A stretch of DNA of 64,000 nucleotides from Lithodes maja. Taxonomy: Eukaryota; Arthropoda; Malacostraca; Decapoda; Lithodidae. Below the pieces are notes generated by a model. The model ran no database searches, had not been told where the DNA came from, and saw only the letters and a list, made by a program, of their open reading frames with translations. The stretch lies in the NCBI GenBank assembly GCA_037953745.1, contig JBAKBP010012262.1, positions 1 to 64,000 on the forward strand, given 5' to 3'. The translations under genes and the position numbers were made by a program. Numbering within the stretch: the first letter of the stretch is position 1; every line of letters starts with the position of its first letter. This document shows positions 20,464-31,123 of this stretch, piece by piece.

Positions 20464-22263
20464 GTGGTGGCGGCCGCGGCTCTGCCTGCGCCAGCCCCCT
20501 CTCCGGCTCCTTCACAGTCTTTCGTCGTGCTGCCTGGGAGAGGGCTGGGCTGGGAGAGGGCTGGCCAGCCCGTTAGTGTTCCCCCACTGTCTACGTTTAA
20601 GATTCCCAAACGTGTCCTCCCTTCTTTGTATGGCGCGCCTGCGTCTTGGCAGAATGTGGTGGCTACTCACCCGGAACGTGCCGCCACTCATGCATGGGGG
20701 GAACGGCCGATTGCTGCGAATTGGAATACTGTATACAGATTAGTGCTCCGGGTATCTTCCGGGCACTGACTCCGGACGGCCTAGTCCCAGAGGTGGATAT
20801 CCGGCCTCACCCCGGTAGGTCGGATTTGCATTTTTTTTGCATACCGTCCTAGGGTATTTCCCTCTGGGTCTACACGTTTCTGGTCGGACTACACCCGCCA
20901 AGACATCTTAGCTGATGCTCCCGCTCTGTCAGCCATTGCCGGTCTTCCTCTGGTGACGAGTGCTCGTGATGCTGAAGGCAACGTCATGCTCGAGCTCACC
21001 AATCTTGAGGACGGGCCTTGGGATTGGTGGCTGGCGGAGGGGGTTGGTTTTGGCGTCAGGTCTGCTGAGGACTTTGTTTCTCTCCCGCCACCTGAGAACA
21101 CTTTTGTGTCTGGGCTAGTCCTGTCATTGTCCGGGGTCTCTCCCACATATTGGTCATGGCTGAATGCCCCTAACATTGTGTTCGACCAGTTGCCCACGTC
21201 TTTCTTCGTGCCAACGGAGAAGAGTGCCCTAGATCGGGATCACCGGCTCCGGCAACACGCCGCTCGCTTGCTCTCCACCCTCCTCCTGCTGTTCCAAATG
21301 GCGAGGATTCACCTCCGGCTTCTTGAAGCCGAGCCTGCTGGTGACCTCCAGAAGGGTTGGGAGACCTTGCGGCGCGTGCAGCTGCAGCTCGCCCTGACCT
21401 CAGTGGGTGACCTTCAGGGTGCCGTCCATGAGACTGCTAAGCGTAGACAGTCGCTAAGGGTGGCCTTCTGTAAGAAGGCGCCTGCAGAGGTCAGGACGAA
21501 GCTGCTCCTCTCTGAGCTAGCAACTGAGGGTCACTTCTCGGATGGTGCGTGGCAAGAGACTTCCCTCTTTGCGACTGCGGGACACTTCGCACCCTGTGTG
21601 TCTGGGGCGTCGCGGCCTCTCGCAGCCGCTTCCTCCCAGGGTCGTGGGAGGAAGGCCGGTCCACCGAGGGGACGCCAGCCTTGGCGAGGTGACATCGATG
21701 GGCGACGCCAAGGGGGTAGGGGACGGGCCATGCACCCTTCTGTCCGCCGCTCGCCTCTTCGCCCATCTCGTCCGCTAGCCATTGAGGCGTCCTCGCGGCG
21801 TACCGACCAGAGGCAGGTGCATCGCCGCCCTGCGCAGGATCTTCCGCGCAGGTTTCAGGGACGCGGTCGCTACGGGGGAGGGGGTGCCTGTGGAGGTCAG
21901 TCTCGCCGCGGAAAGACTGCCGACTATGCTGGCTCAGCACACCGCTACTTCCTCCTGGGTTTTTTTCCCCTTCTCTCCCGACCACCTCCCCGCATGAGTG
22001 TTGAGGCACACACAAGGGGCCCCTCCCGACTTCTTTTACCCCACTATCGGCAATGGCCTCGCCGATCGTGGGCGCGTCGGGTTGTGGTGCGGGATCTGTC
22101 CTGGAGGGGGCGGTCTAGGCCCCCTCTCAGACGTCCACCCCGACATCGTCACGTCTCTCCAGACGTGGCCATGGGTATCATGTCAATGCTCGAGCATGGC
22201 ATTGTTCGGGAAGTCTCGCCACTCAAGCGGGTCTTCCTCTCACATGTGTTTCTGGTCCCGTAG
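20464..22263 (+). pseudogene. DIRS gag-like ORF
   Basis: The N-terminal part (20464-20769) is in one frame and the main part (about 20886-22263) in another, so there is at least one frameshift. The protein is Pro/Arg-rich at both ends with a central helical region (EKSALDRDHRLRQHAARLLS and following) that recurs, decayed, in the copy near 49480-49560. This is the presumed nucleocapsid/structural protein. The frame ends at a TAG at 22261-22263, directly followed in the same frame by the reverse transcriptase. Two other DIRS copies here have a sense codon at this place, so the stop looks like a mutation. Confidence 0.65.
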
Positions 22264-23555
22264 AAGGACTGCGATGCGATGAGACCAGTGGTCGACCTGT
22301 CGTGTCTTAATTTGCATATCGTGAACGACCGCTTTCGGATGCTCCCCATCAGTCCGGTGCGGTTGGCGCTCCGTCCCGGCTGCTGGGTGATATCCCTGGA
22401 TCTCAAGGACGCATATTGGCATGTGCCGATTGCACCTCGGTTCCAGCTGCACGAAAGGGTGTTCACGTTCGACAGGCTGTCCTTCGGTCTCCCTATCGCA
22501 CCACGAGTCTTTACGAAACTCGTCCAGCAGGCTCCGACTCCCCTGCTCCGTCCGGGGATTCAGATACTGTTTTACTTGGACGATTGGCTCATCTCTGTGG
22601 ACTCTCCCACTCAATGTGCACAACACACTCTCCTTGTCATCCAACACATCACACGTTTAGGTTTCAAGATAAACGTTCCCAAGTCGTGCCTCACCCCGTT
22701 GCAAGACGTGACGTGGGTGGGCCTGGACTGGGACATGGCGAGCGTGACCGTCGGACAGAGTCGGGTGAACGCCTCGCAGATTCGAAGGAAACTTTTCGCT
22801 GCGTTGCACTCGGTCTCCATTACCAGGAAACTCTGGGACTCGTTGATCGGGTCGCTCCATTGGGCGTGTCTGACCATTCCCCTAGGGAGGCTCGGGATCA
22901 CAACGCCTGATTCAACTGGGCAACGAAGCATTCCCACTGTTGCCTCCACATCGGCTTTGGCCGATTCCGCACTCGATCCATTTGCTTTTGACACACTGGG
23001 TTGTTCGGGGCAAGCTCGCGAGAGCTGTGCCTTGGACTTCGCCCCTGCCGACCATCTGGATAGACACCGATGCGTCGAGCGAGGTGGGATGGGGCTACCT
23101 GTCACATGGGTCACCAACACCAAGGCAAGTGGTCAGGTCTCACTCCCTTACACTTAAACGTCTTGCAACTGTTGGTCCCGTTGTTCTTCCTGCGGGGTCA
23201 TGGGCAAGCCCTTCCCAGCAGGTCGTTGGCCTTCTGGATGAACAACATGACTGCAGTTCCTTGCATACAGAAACAGGGCTCCTCCAGATCCGCGGTGCTT
23301 CAGGGTCTGGCGGAGGAACTGTTTTTTCAGGCAGATCGTTACAACATTACGCTGCATGCAACCTACCTGCCCGGGTCTGCCGACCTGTGGGCGGATGCTC
23401 TGTCTCAGGGACGGAGCACCCAGGTGGCATGGTTATTCAAACGAACCGTATTCGACGACCTGGCAGCCTCCTGGGGTGTTCCACAGGTCGACTTGTTCGT
23501 TTCTCACGAGACGACCAAGTTGCCTGTGTTCCTGACCGCTGAATTCGCACTCTAG
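22264..23555 (+). pseudogene. DIRS reverse transcriptase-RNase H
   Basis: The RT part (22279-23157 frame) shows MRPVVDLS, the motif A aspartate in SLDLKDAYWHVPI (codon 22399-22401), LSFGLPIAPRVF and a YLDD catalytic box (22573-22584). The frame then shifts. RNase H is read from about 22940-23555 across two frames, with WIDTDASSEVGWGY (first catalytic Asp at 23063-23065), a WMNNMTAV segment and WADALSQG. The domain order fits the family. Catalytic residues are retained, so damage is limited to frameshifts and the stop at 22261. Confidence 0.8.
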
Positions 23556-24590
23556 CGGGGGGACCGGACGCTTTCAGCGAGGACTGGAACAGGTGGCAGT
23601 CACTGTACGTGTTTCCGCCACCCGACGCACTTTTGTTGTGCAAAGTCCTCCACAGGCTGAGAGAGTACCTGGGCATAGTTTGGTTGTTCACGCCGCTATG
23701 GCCGGCCCAAGCCTGGTACGCTCAGCTGATACGATGGTGCCCGGATCCCGTGCCCCTGTCGGTCTCGAGCTTCCACTTGGGGTCGAATGGAGACCTAGGG
23801 ACCTCGTTGGCATTCGCATCGTGGATGTTTGCGAGGCAGGGTCGCTCCCCTTGTTTGGACGATCATTACCTCCCAAATTCACTCTACTTTGGACGCCATC
23901 TACATGGAAGATATATGAATCTCCCTGGCGCTGCTTTACTTGTTGGTTCCACAACTCTTCTCTGGCAACTCCGTCAGTGGCGCTTGTATTTCACTCCCTC
24001 AATTGTTTATTTGAGGGGCGTCACTACGTGTACAACACAATTAGGACCCACCTATCTGCCATTCGCGTGCCTTTTGCGACCCTCACGGGGTTGGTCGTTC
24101 CTCAGCATGAACTGTAGTTCTTCATGCAAGCCTGCTTTCGGCTCGGACCAACCCCGCGTCAGATTCCCCCTCAGTGGTCTTTGGCGGCGGCTCTCAAATG
24201 GCTCTCGTCTGCAGCCTACTCTTCACCCCACACCTGACAGATTCCTTGACAAGCCACTGTTTCTTCTAGCCTTAGCTACGGGTGAGAGGGTATCGGAGTG
24301 GGCTGCCATGTTTCGGGGCCCAGAACTGCTTGCGGTTTGCTCCCATCCTCGGGTCGGTAACTTTGGCTACGTTTGTTCATTTTCTTGCTAAGAACGAACG
24401 AGAGGCACACGTGTTTAAGCCTTTCACGGTCCCCACTCTTAAGCGCGGCCGTCGTCATCACACGTTGTGCCCTGTTCTTTCGCTTCATTCCTTTGTTCAT
24501 TCCACTGTGCCGGCGTCGGGGTTGGCGCTCCTACCTAAGCCCGGTAGGAGGTTGACCAAACGTGCTGTGGGACTACGCCTGTGTCGTGTC

Positions 24591-25072
24591 CTTAACCTAA
24601 GACGTGCGCATGGGAGGTATGAGACACCACACGCCTGTGTGCACGTATTTGAGCTGTTCCCATCACTAACATCGTTATTTTACCATAAATAGCATTAATA
24701 CTTATCCATATGCACCTATTTTAGGTTGATTATAAAGGTATTAACCTGTTACAGCAATAAAACAAGTGGAAACAGCGTTTGGATGGTCAAAATCGGCGAT
24801 ACAGGCCGGGAGTTACATAATTTATGGCTGAGGCAACCTCCCTCCCCTCCACTTTTCCCCACGTCTGGAGAGAGACTCGATCGATACTCTCTCTCTCTTG
24901 CACTCGCTTGGTAACAGTGATGACAATGTCCTGCTTGCAACTCGCTAATGTTAGCACAAAAATAGACCACAGAATAAGGGAATAACAGGGAAAATAGGTG
25001 ATAACTGAAGGAGGGGGGGGGGAAGTGGAGATGGAGGGGATGTGGAGGAGTGATATTTGGCATGGCCCAGGG

Positions 25073-25111
<39 letters not shown>

Positions 25112-25118
25112 GGGTGTT
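24591..25118 (+). mobile_element. Poly(A)-tailed repeat, copy 1
   Basis: The element starts with TTAACCTAAGACGTGCGCAT and ends in a ~40-nt poly(A) run. Copies occur at 28640-29075 (plus) and 29230-29765 (minus). Shared internal blocks include CAATAAAACAAGTGG, TGCTAATGTTAGCAC and GGGAATAACAGGGAAAATAGGTGATAA before a poly-G tract. No ORF or pol III box is obvious. The 3' poly(A) suggests a non-autonomous retroelement. This copy interrupts the DIRS recombinase. Confidence 0.65.
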
Positions 25119-25605
25119 TTAACCCTCCTGGCCCGGGCAGGCTCTCAAAATGACAGTGTGGGCTACCCGGGCGATCTGGCCGAAAAACGTCTAGGCCTAG
25201 GCTACCGTATTTTTGTTTAGTTTAACTGCTAGAAATTTCCCACGCATCTATAAATGTAGGCGGTTTCCAATCTGTAGACTGGCGTTGAGTAGAGCTCTCT
25301 ATGTCAACTGGTTCAGTTGTGATGACGATTTCAGTGGAGAGCACTTGCAGGCGATGTTAGCAATATGACGATCTTTTCACTACTGAAACAATGACATACA
25401 GACATACAATAACAAACGAGTCTTCTCTTTCTTGTTTTCGGAGGTGCGGTGACGTAACGATCGGCTTTGTTTACATGCGTCGGACGCACGGCGTTCAGAC
25501 CAAGCTGAATAGGCTTTCAAGCTTACAGATTTTAAAATGACAACCGGGCACCTGCCCTTCATTCGTGGTGTCATTTTAAAATGACAACCAGGCCAGAAGG
25601 GTTAA
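25119..25605 (+). mobile_element. TTAA MITE copy 2
   Basis: TTAA at each end (25119-25122 and 25602-25605) flanks 479 bp. The left end is CCCTCCTGGCCCGGG. The right end contains the TGTCATTTTAAAATGACA snapback also seen at the piggyBac B terminus. The internal CTAGGCCTAGGCTACCGTAT and GTTCAGTTGTGATGACGATT blocks define the family. Confidence 0.85.
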
Positions 25606-25629
25606 ATGGATTTTTTTAGGCCCAGGATC

Positions 25630-26117
25630 TTAACCCTTCCTACCCGGCCTGTCTTACCTAAGGACGGTCGCCCGTACCCGGGCGAAATGGCTGAAAAAGT
25701 CTAGGCCTAGGCTACCGTATTTATGTTTATTTTCGCTGCTAGAACTTTCCCACTCATCTATAATCGTAGTGCGGTTTTCAATCTGTATTTTGGCATTGAG
25801 TAGAGCTCTGTAAGTCAACTGGTTCAGTTGTGATGACGATTTCAGTGGAGAAAATATTGCAGAGATGTTGCCAATATGGGGGCTTTTCAGACACTAATTT
25901 CGTCTGACGTCAGAACAATAACATTGAAGAGTCTTCTCCTTCTTGTTTTCGGAGGTGCGGTGACGCAACGCTTGGATTTGTTGACATACGTCATACGCAC
26001 GGCGTTCAGACCAAGCTTAATTAGGCTATTAAGCTGCCTTCTTAGGTAAGGACGGCCGGGTAGCGGCCCTTCTGCAGAGCTGTCCTTACCTAAGGTATCC
26101 CGGGTAGGAAGGGTTAA
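25630..26117 (+). mobile_element. TTAA MITE copy 3
   Basis: TTAA at 25630-25633 and 26114-26117, with matching ends CCCTTCCTACCCGG and CCGGGTAGGAAGGG. Subterminal CTTACCTAAGGAC and GTCCTTACCTAAGG blocks form snapback structures. It is 24 bp from copy 2 and shares the family core. Confidence 0.88.
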
Positions 26118-26175
26118 GAGTCTTCCGGCAGTCGCCCGGGGAAACTCTTAAGTCTTCCCGCACTTACCGGGTTAA
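26114..26175. repeat. Remnant of a second TTAA repeat family
   Basis: A 62-bp piece begins and ends with TTAA. Its complement (TTAACCCGGTAAGTGCGGGA and onward) resembles 29131-29195 (TTAACCGGGGAGCTGCGGGG), and a shorter trace follows the MITE at 30266-30295. MITE copy 3 appears to have inserted into it at a TTAA. Confidence 0.55.
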
Positions 26176-26373
26176 GGATAGCAATCCTCTGGTTCGGCGC
26201 ATGACATTCGGTCTTATGCGGCCACGCTCCGCTTCCTTCACAATCACTCCCTCAGGGATATTGCCGACACAGGGCAGTGGTCTTCCCCCAACACGTTTGT
26301 CTCCTCCTATCTGTCCATGTCCACAGACAGGCCGGGGCGTCCTTGTGTTGCGTTGGGCCAAAGGGTTACTTAG

Positions 26374-27074
26374 GGGTATTCCTCTATGCTTGCCCTTCCC
26401 CCTACTGTCTTTCTCCTATCCTGTCCGCTCCACTTTTGGGGGGAGGGGGAGGGACTATGGGTTGCACATATATGTATGTATTGTCATCTAGGGTTAAGGA
26501 CCTTACCTAGGCTTAAGGATCTTGTTTTTGATTTCCTTCATTACTACATTATATGTTTGAAAGGTAGATGTTACTGTATGTTTCATTACTTTCTTCCCGT
26601 CATCACATTCTGTTCGTTATGCATCACCCGCTTGTGTCATGCTCATGCATTGTCATTGGGGTGTTTGTCCTACTGTTTTCTAGTAGTCCACAGAATTAAG
26701 TGTTCAGTCCCTTATCTACTGGGTGTCACTTCTCACCTCCGGCACTTTTTTCATTGTGCGCGTTGCTGTTAGCGATGTTTACACTTGGTCTTATCCGGTG
26801 TAGTACTTCCTACTTTACTCCATATGCAGGGGGGCATCCTGTCTTCCATATTCACCATTATGATATGTAACATTCATACAATTAGGTTAAGATCTAAAAG
26901 AACATGACATAACTGTACATGGCCTCTCTTAATATGCACCTGTCCGTACACTCTGTGTTTTACTCTCTTGTTTAAGTCTGTCTTTTCTTTATCATGATCC
27001 TTAACTAATTGCTGATGTTTGAGTTTTCTCAGCTTGGATGTCCGCCTCCAATTTTTGTACTCAGGCTACTACTA
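26374..27074. other. DIRS 3' non-coding region
   Basis: No ORF of note follows the recombinase stop. The sequence is T-rich with a purine patch near 26439-26452 (GGGGGGAGGGGGAGGGA). It is taken as the 3' UTR of DIRS element 1. Confidence 0.45.
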
Positions 27075-27566
27075 AATTGGGAGGTTTAACGACCCTCCCA
27101 ATACCAAATGAGGTAAACCTCCTATTTGGTTGTAGCCTCGGAGTATCCAACGTCATAGTATCCCTCCCACAGACCGTACCCCTGCCCATCCAATCTTGCC
27201 TCTTTTGTAGCTTGATATCGAGATGCCCTTTAATCCGGAACGGGTTAGAAGGTACGCACCTGACAGCGGCGTGAAGAGCCAGATGGAATGGCCTAGTCGT
27301 CAACTTTTTCTTTTCTTTCTCGTTTCTCTTTTCAATTTTCTATTAAAAAGACCTCAAAAGTATGTACAACATACCTAGTAGAGAGAGTAAGGTGCTACTC
27401 TAGATGTTATCGATTTAATTCGCACTATGTGTATACAATAATTGCCGCTCTAGAGCGAAGCAATTACATCGTCATAGTATAAGCTCTACGTTGGATACTC
27501 CGAGGCCACAACCAAATAGGAGGTTTACCTCATTTGGTATTGGGAGGGTCGTTAAACCTCCCAATT
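27075..27566. repeat. 79-bp near-perfect inverted repeat
   Basis: Arms at 27075-27153 and 27488-27566 match over 79 nt with one visible difference, separated by 334 bp. Each arm itself alternates GGGAGGTTTAACGACCCTCCC-type snapback words. The GTCATAGTA word lies next to both arms in direct orientation. The position after the recombinase suggests DIRS terminal/internal complementary repeats, but an inserted foldback element is also possible. Confidence 0.7.
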
Positions 27567-27733
27567 GATGTCATTATTATTAGGTTATTAGTCCTTTAAC
27601 TATTTATTTGTCTCTATTATTATATTGGCAACATACCTTCATACCAGGGGTCATAAATATATCCAAATAAGTCCTGTGGGACTATGATATAGCTATTATT
27701 GGACAAGAAAAATATTCTGTTCATTCCTCTACC

Positions 27734-28444
27734 TTAACCCGCTGAGTACCAGGTCCGTATATATACGGACTAGGGTCTTGTCACGCCCAGTGCCAGGTCC
27801 GTATATATACGGACTCGCCGAAAAAAAATCGTAGCAGCGAAACGACTGCACCTATGGCTTTCATATTTCTACCACATGTACCTTACCCTTCTGGCTTCTT
27901 GCCACCACCCCCTCCCCCCACCCACTCGCTGACTATCGGTCGCCTCACAAGGAAAAAAAGGAAAATCTGTGGCGGCGAAACGACTGCACCAATCGGTTCC
28001 ATATTTGTGTGACAAGTCCCTTACCCTTCTGCCTTCCCCCCAATACACCCCCAACCGCCTCCCACCACCCACTTCCAGCGTATTCGTACGAAGAAAAGGA
28101 AAAAAAGGAAAATCCGTGGTGGCGAAACTACCTCACCAATCGGCTTCATATTTGTAACACGAGTCAATTACGCTTCTACCTTCCCCCCACCATCCCCCAA
28201 ACCACCCTCCCACCAATACGTTCCGATACCATAAAAGTCGATGGTTTACTCTGAAAATTTCAGCTACATTCGGGACCACCGGGGACCTGATTTCTGGCGA
28301 AAATGGACAAGGGGAGTGTTTTTTTACCATTATCCTTCCTTTCTCACCCAACTTGATAGATTTAGCCAAAAAAATAAAAATAAAAAATCCTCTGGCACTG
28401 GCAGATGCATAGGGTCAAAAATTGTCTGGCACTCTGCGGGTTAA
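27734..28444. mobile_element. TTAA MITE of a different family, 711 bp
   Basis: The ends are TTAACCCGCTGAGTACCAG and, reversed, TTAACCCGCAGAGTGCCAG. A perfect 18-bp palindrome GTCCGTATATATACGGAC occurs at 27753-27770 and 27797-27814. Three diverged ~125-bp internal units follow (GGCGAAACGACTGCACC, then CATATTTGT, then CCCTTACCCTTCTGCCTTC). No ORF. The ends suggest mobilisation by a piggyBac-type transposase. Confidence 0.85.
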
Positions 28445-28639
28445 CATCAACAACAATGACGCCGTCGGGATTCAGCAGTGTGCAGTACTGCCAATAGGTA
28501 TAGCGACTTCCGCTAGATCTAGCGACCTTTAATTCGATCTAGCAGCAATGATTTACACTAGCGGTTTGTATTTAACCTTTAAAAGGCGAGCTTTGTATAG
28601 TGAACACCACACTTCTGGGCGGCAATATTAGGCTCTATT
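28445..28639. repeat. Sequence block also present at 30390-30465
   Basis: A block from GCAGTACTGCCAATA through CGACTTCCGCTAGATCTAG to AGCAGCAATGATTTACA is found here (about 28477-28560) and again at about 30393-30465. It is a dispersed repeat or a segmental duplicate. Function unknown. Confidence 0.5.
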
Positions 28640-29075
28640 CCTGCCTATAATCTTAATTTTACGATAAATATCGTAATTACTTATTCAGCATGCGCCTATT
28701 TTACCAATTACTATGAAGATAGTAACCTGTAACAACAATAAAACAAGTGGGAATATAATTTTTCTGGTCAAAATCACGAATAAACATGGAGCAGCCCATT
28801 CATGAAATGTGGAGCACAGTGAGGCAACCCCTCCCCTCGCGAGCTCTGGAGCATGACTGAGAGTCCCACCCCACAGTCTACCTCTGCCAACACACTCGCT
28901 AGGCACATAACCACTGCCTGCAACCAGCTTGCTAATGTTAGCACGAAAATATACCAATGAATTAGGGAATAACAGGGAAAATAGGTGATAATTGAAGGGG
29001 GGGGGGGGGAGTGGGGAAGGAGGGGATGTGGAGGAGTGATATGAGGTATGGAGGAAAAGAAAAATTGTTTTAAGT
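28640..29075 (+). mobile_element. Poly(A)-tailed repeat, copy 2
   Basis: Matches the 24591-25118 repeat from the AATAAAACAAGTGG block to the GGATGTGGAGGAGTGATAT end, and includes its poly-G tract (28998-29009). The 5' part is diverged and the A-rich tail is short. Confidence 0.6.
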
Positions 29076-29130
29076 GCTACTGGGGCCTTTTAAAATGTTT
29101 TTTTTTTTAGGCCTTCCCTCTTAACCGGGG

Positions 29131-29195
29131 AGCTGCGGGGAGACTCTTAAGAGTTCCCCCGGCGGACTGCGGGAAGACTCTTGAGAGTAAGTAAA
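29131..29195. repeat. Second TTAA family, partial copy
   Basis: TTAACCGGGGAGCTGCGGGG is followed by ACTCTTAAGAGT and a GGACTGCGGGAAGACTCTTG block. The order matches the 26114-26175 remnant read from the other strand. Only one TTAA end is clear. Confidence 0.5.
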
Positions 29196-29229
29196 ATAAA
29201 AAATCAACTTTTGACATCTAAAAAAAAAA

Positions 29230-29765
29230 AAATATATATATTTATATTTTTTTATTTTTTTTATTTTTTTGGGCCCCTGGGCCATGCAAAATCTCAGTCC
29301 TCTACCTCCCCTCCTTCCCCACTTTCCTCCTCTCCTTCAGTTATCACCTATTTTCCCTATTATTCCCTTATTCTGAGGTATATTTTCGTGCTAACATTAG
29401 CGAGTTGCAAGCAGGGTGTTGTCATCACTGATGGCAAGCGAGTGCAAGAGAGAGAGAGAGAGTATCGATCGACTGTGTCTCAGTGGCCTTGGGGGAAATT
29501 GGCGGGAAAGCAGTTTGCCTCACCCATACATTATACAACTCGCGGGCTATATCTCCGATTTTGACCATCCAAACGCTGTTTTCACTCGTTTTATTGTTGT
29601 TTCAGGTTAATACCTTTATAATCAACCCATAATAGGCGCATATGGATAATTATTAATGCTATTAATGGTACAATGAATATTTTAGTGACGGAAACACCTC
29701 AAATACGTCAGCACAGGGGGACGTTATCAATTACCCCCATGCGCACTTGTTAGGTTAATAGCTTT
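29230..29765 (-). mobile_element. Poly(A)-tailed repeat, copy 3
   Basis: A minus-strand copy. Its A/T-rich tail is at 29230-29275 and its head, GTGCGCATGGGGG near TTAACCTAACAA, is at about 29735-29765. It matches copy 1 along its full length and, with copy 2, forms an inverted pair about 150 bp apart. Confidence 0.65.
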
Positions 29766-29790
29766 CTCGCCGTTGCACAGTAAAACCTCT

Positions 29791-30269
29791 TTAACCCCTC
29801 AGACCCGGCTATGTATTCCATACCGAAACCCGGGGGTTTTGGCCGAAAAACGTCTATGCCTAGGCTACTGTATCTTTGTTATTTTGACTGCTTCCGCATT
29901 CCCGTGCATCCCCAAGCGTAGATGTGTTTCGTACCTGTAGAATGGCTTTTAGTAGAGCTCTCTAAGTCAACTGGTTCAGTTGTGATGACGATTTCCGTGG
30001 AGATAACTTTGTGGCGATATCAGCCACTTTACACTACTTTTCACTACTTAACAATAACATACAGGCACACACGAACAAGGACACCTCTCCTTCTTGTGGT
30101 CGGAGATGCGGGGCGTCGGTCCAACCGGTTGTTGTTTACATGCGTCGGACGGACGCCTCGCACACCAAGCTTACAGGCTTTCAAGCTGCCGGAGCCTCAG
30201 AGCCCTTCCGGGTTCCGCGGGGGTGTTTTTTATGGATGCCTCAGAGCCGAACCGGGTCTGAGGGGTTAA
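29791..30269 (+). mobile_element. TTAA MITE copy 4
   Basis: TTAA at both ends with ends CCCCTCAGACCCGG and CCGGGTCTGAGGGG. The core CTAGGCTACTGTAT and GTTCAGTTGTGATGACGATT blocks are shared with the copies at 25119 and 25630. It is followed by a trace of the second TTAA family (30266-30295). Confidence 0.87.
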
Positions 30270-30295
30270 GAGTGTTCTCACCGTTCCCGGGTTAA

Positions 30296-30600
30296 ACTTT
30301 TGTTTTGAAATTTCAGAACAATTTTGAAGTGTTATTATATGGATTTTGCCAATTCATATTTCTAGTGGTATTTATCACGTCTTACATCTAACAGTACTGC
30401 CAATACGTATAGCGACTTCCGCTAGATCTAGAGACCTTTCGATCTAGCAGCAATGATTTACATTTTAAACTTTTGTTTTGAAATTTCAGAACAATTTCGA
30501 AGTGATATATGGATTTTGCAAATTCATATTTCTAGTGGTATTTATCATGTCTTACATCTAACAATATATGCTAGCGGATTTAACTTAAATTGGTAACCCT
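30296..30600. repeat. Direct repeat pair
   Basis: A block from AACTTTTGTTTTGAAATTTC to TCTTACATCTAACA occurs at about 30295-30393 and 30468-30565. The repeats flank the GCTAGATCTAG block shared with 28480. Nothing coding is seen. Confidence 0.6.
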
Positions 30601-31123
30601 CCCGCTCGAGTCGGCTCTAAGAAAATCGATAATGGTGGCACTTTAGTAAACCAGTAGTAAACAAAACCGCATGCGTATCGGTTTGGCCAAGATTACTCGG
30701 TTTATATAAGTTTATTATGAAATATAATTTAGTATTATGGTAAGTTGGCTACCTACTATTATGTTTATAAGATATAATAAGTAATGATAAGTAAATTATT
30801 GTATAGGCCTATCGGCGATTTCAGTCACTCAGATTTTTGGCGCCAAAAGTGAATTTGAAGCGCCAAATTCGGATTCTGGTACCATATCTAACCTATCGCC
30901 AATACTGTGTTTTGCCAAGCTGAAACTCGCCAAATGCGAAGGACCACTGTAGTGATTTTTATAAGTTATTTTGTCTTAAAATTGTGCCGTTCCCAATATG
31001 GTTTGTCTGTTTTGCAAAGTTTTACATTTTAATTTCATAAACATTGAATATAATGACAGGGATAGGCCTACAGCTAAGATCCAAAATTATCTTTCGAGAT
31101 ACTGGTTTATTTATTTGCTTAAC
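30601..31123. other. Non-coding interval with a pogo-like terminal fragment
   Basis: The sequence reads as intron or intergenic DNA. At about 30840-30949 it carries a right-hand terminal sequence whose complement starts CAGTGGTCCTTCGCATTTGG and is followed by TA (30950-30951), like the ends of pogo/Tigger-type transposons. The matching left end is not found. Confidence 0.45.

Larger units (their letters stand above)
23556..26373 (+). pseudogene. DIRS tyrosine recombinase, split by insertions
   Basis: The region linking RNase H to the recombinase (FPPPDALLLCKVLHRLREY, then FTPLWPAQAWY) starts near 23609. The recombinase box with the first catalytic Arg is LALATGERVSEW at about 24263-24301. 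A frame change leads to HTLCPVLSL and KPGRRLTKRAVGLRLCRVL, which stops at 24590. The frame resumes at 26176: SNPLVRR, then HDIR (26200-26211, the H-x-x-R motif), GQWSS and the likely nucleophile Tyr in VSSYL, ending at TAG 26371-26373. So 1585 bp of later insertions (24591-26175) split the gene, while the R, H-x-x-R and Y residues all survive. Confidence 0.8.
18761..27566 (+). mobile_element. DIRS-type tyrosine-recombinase retrotransposon 1
   Basis: A gag-like ORF, reverse transcriptase, RNase H and tyrosine recombinase follow one another on the plus strand. This order is typical of DIRS elements, which integrate with a recombinase and not an integrase. The 5' region probably continues to 13380 across the inserted LINE. 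The coding part carries stops and frameshifts and is split at 24590-26175 by later insertions. A 79-bp inverted repeat at 27075-27566 lies where the right terminal or internal complementary repeat should be. The true ends are not proven. Confidence 0.75.

Noticed and set aside
22261..22263. Programmed stop readthrough between DIRS gag and RT
   Set aside because: Two other DIRS copies in the window have a sense codon there, so a simple nonsense mutation is more likely.
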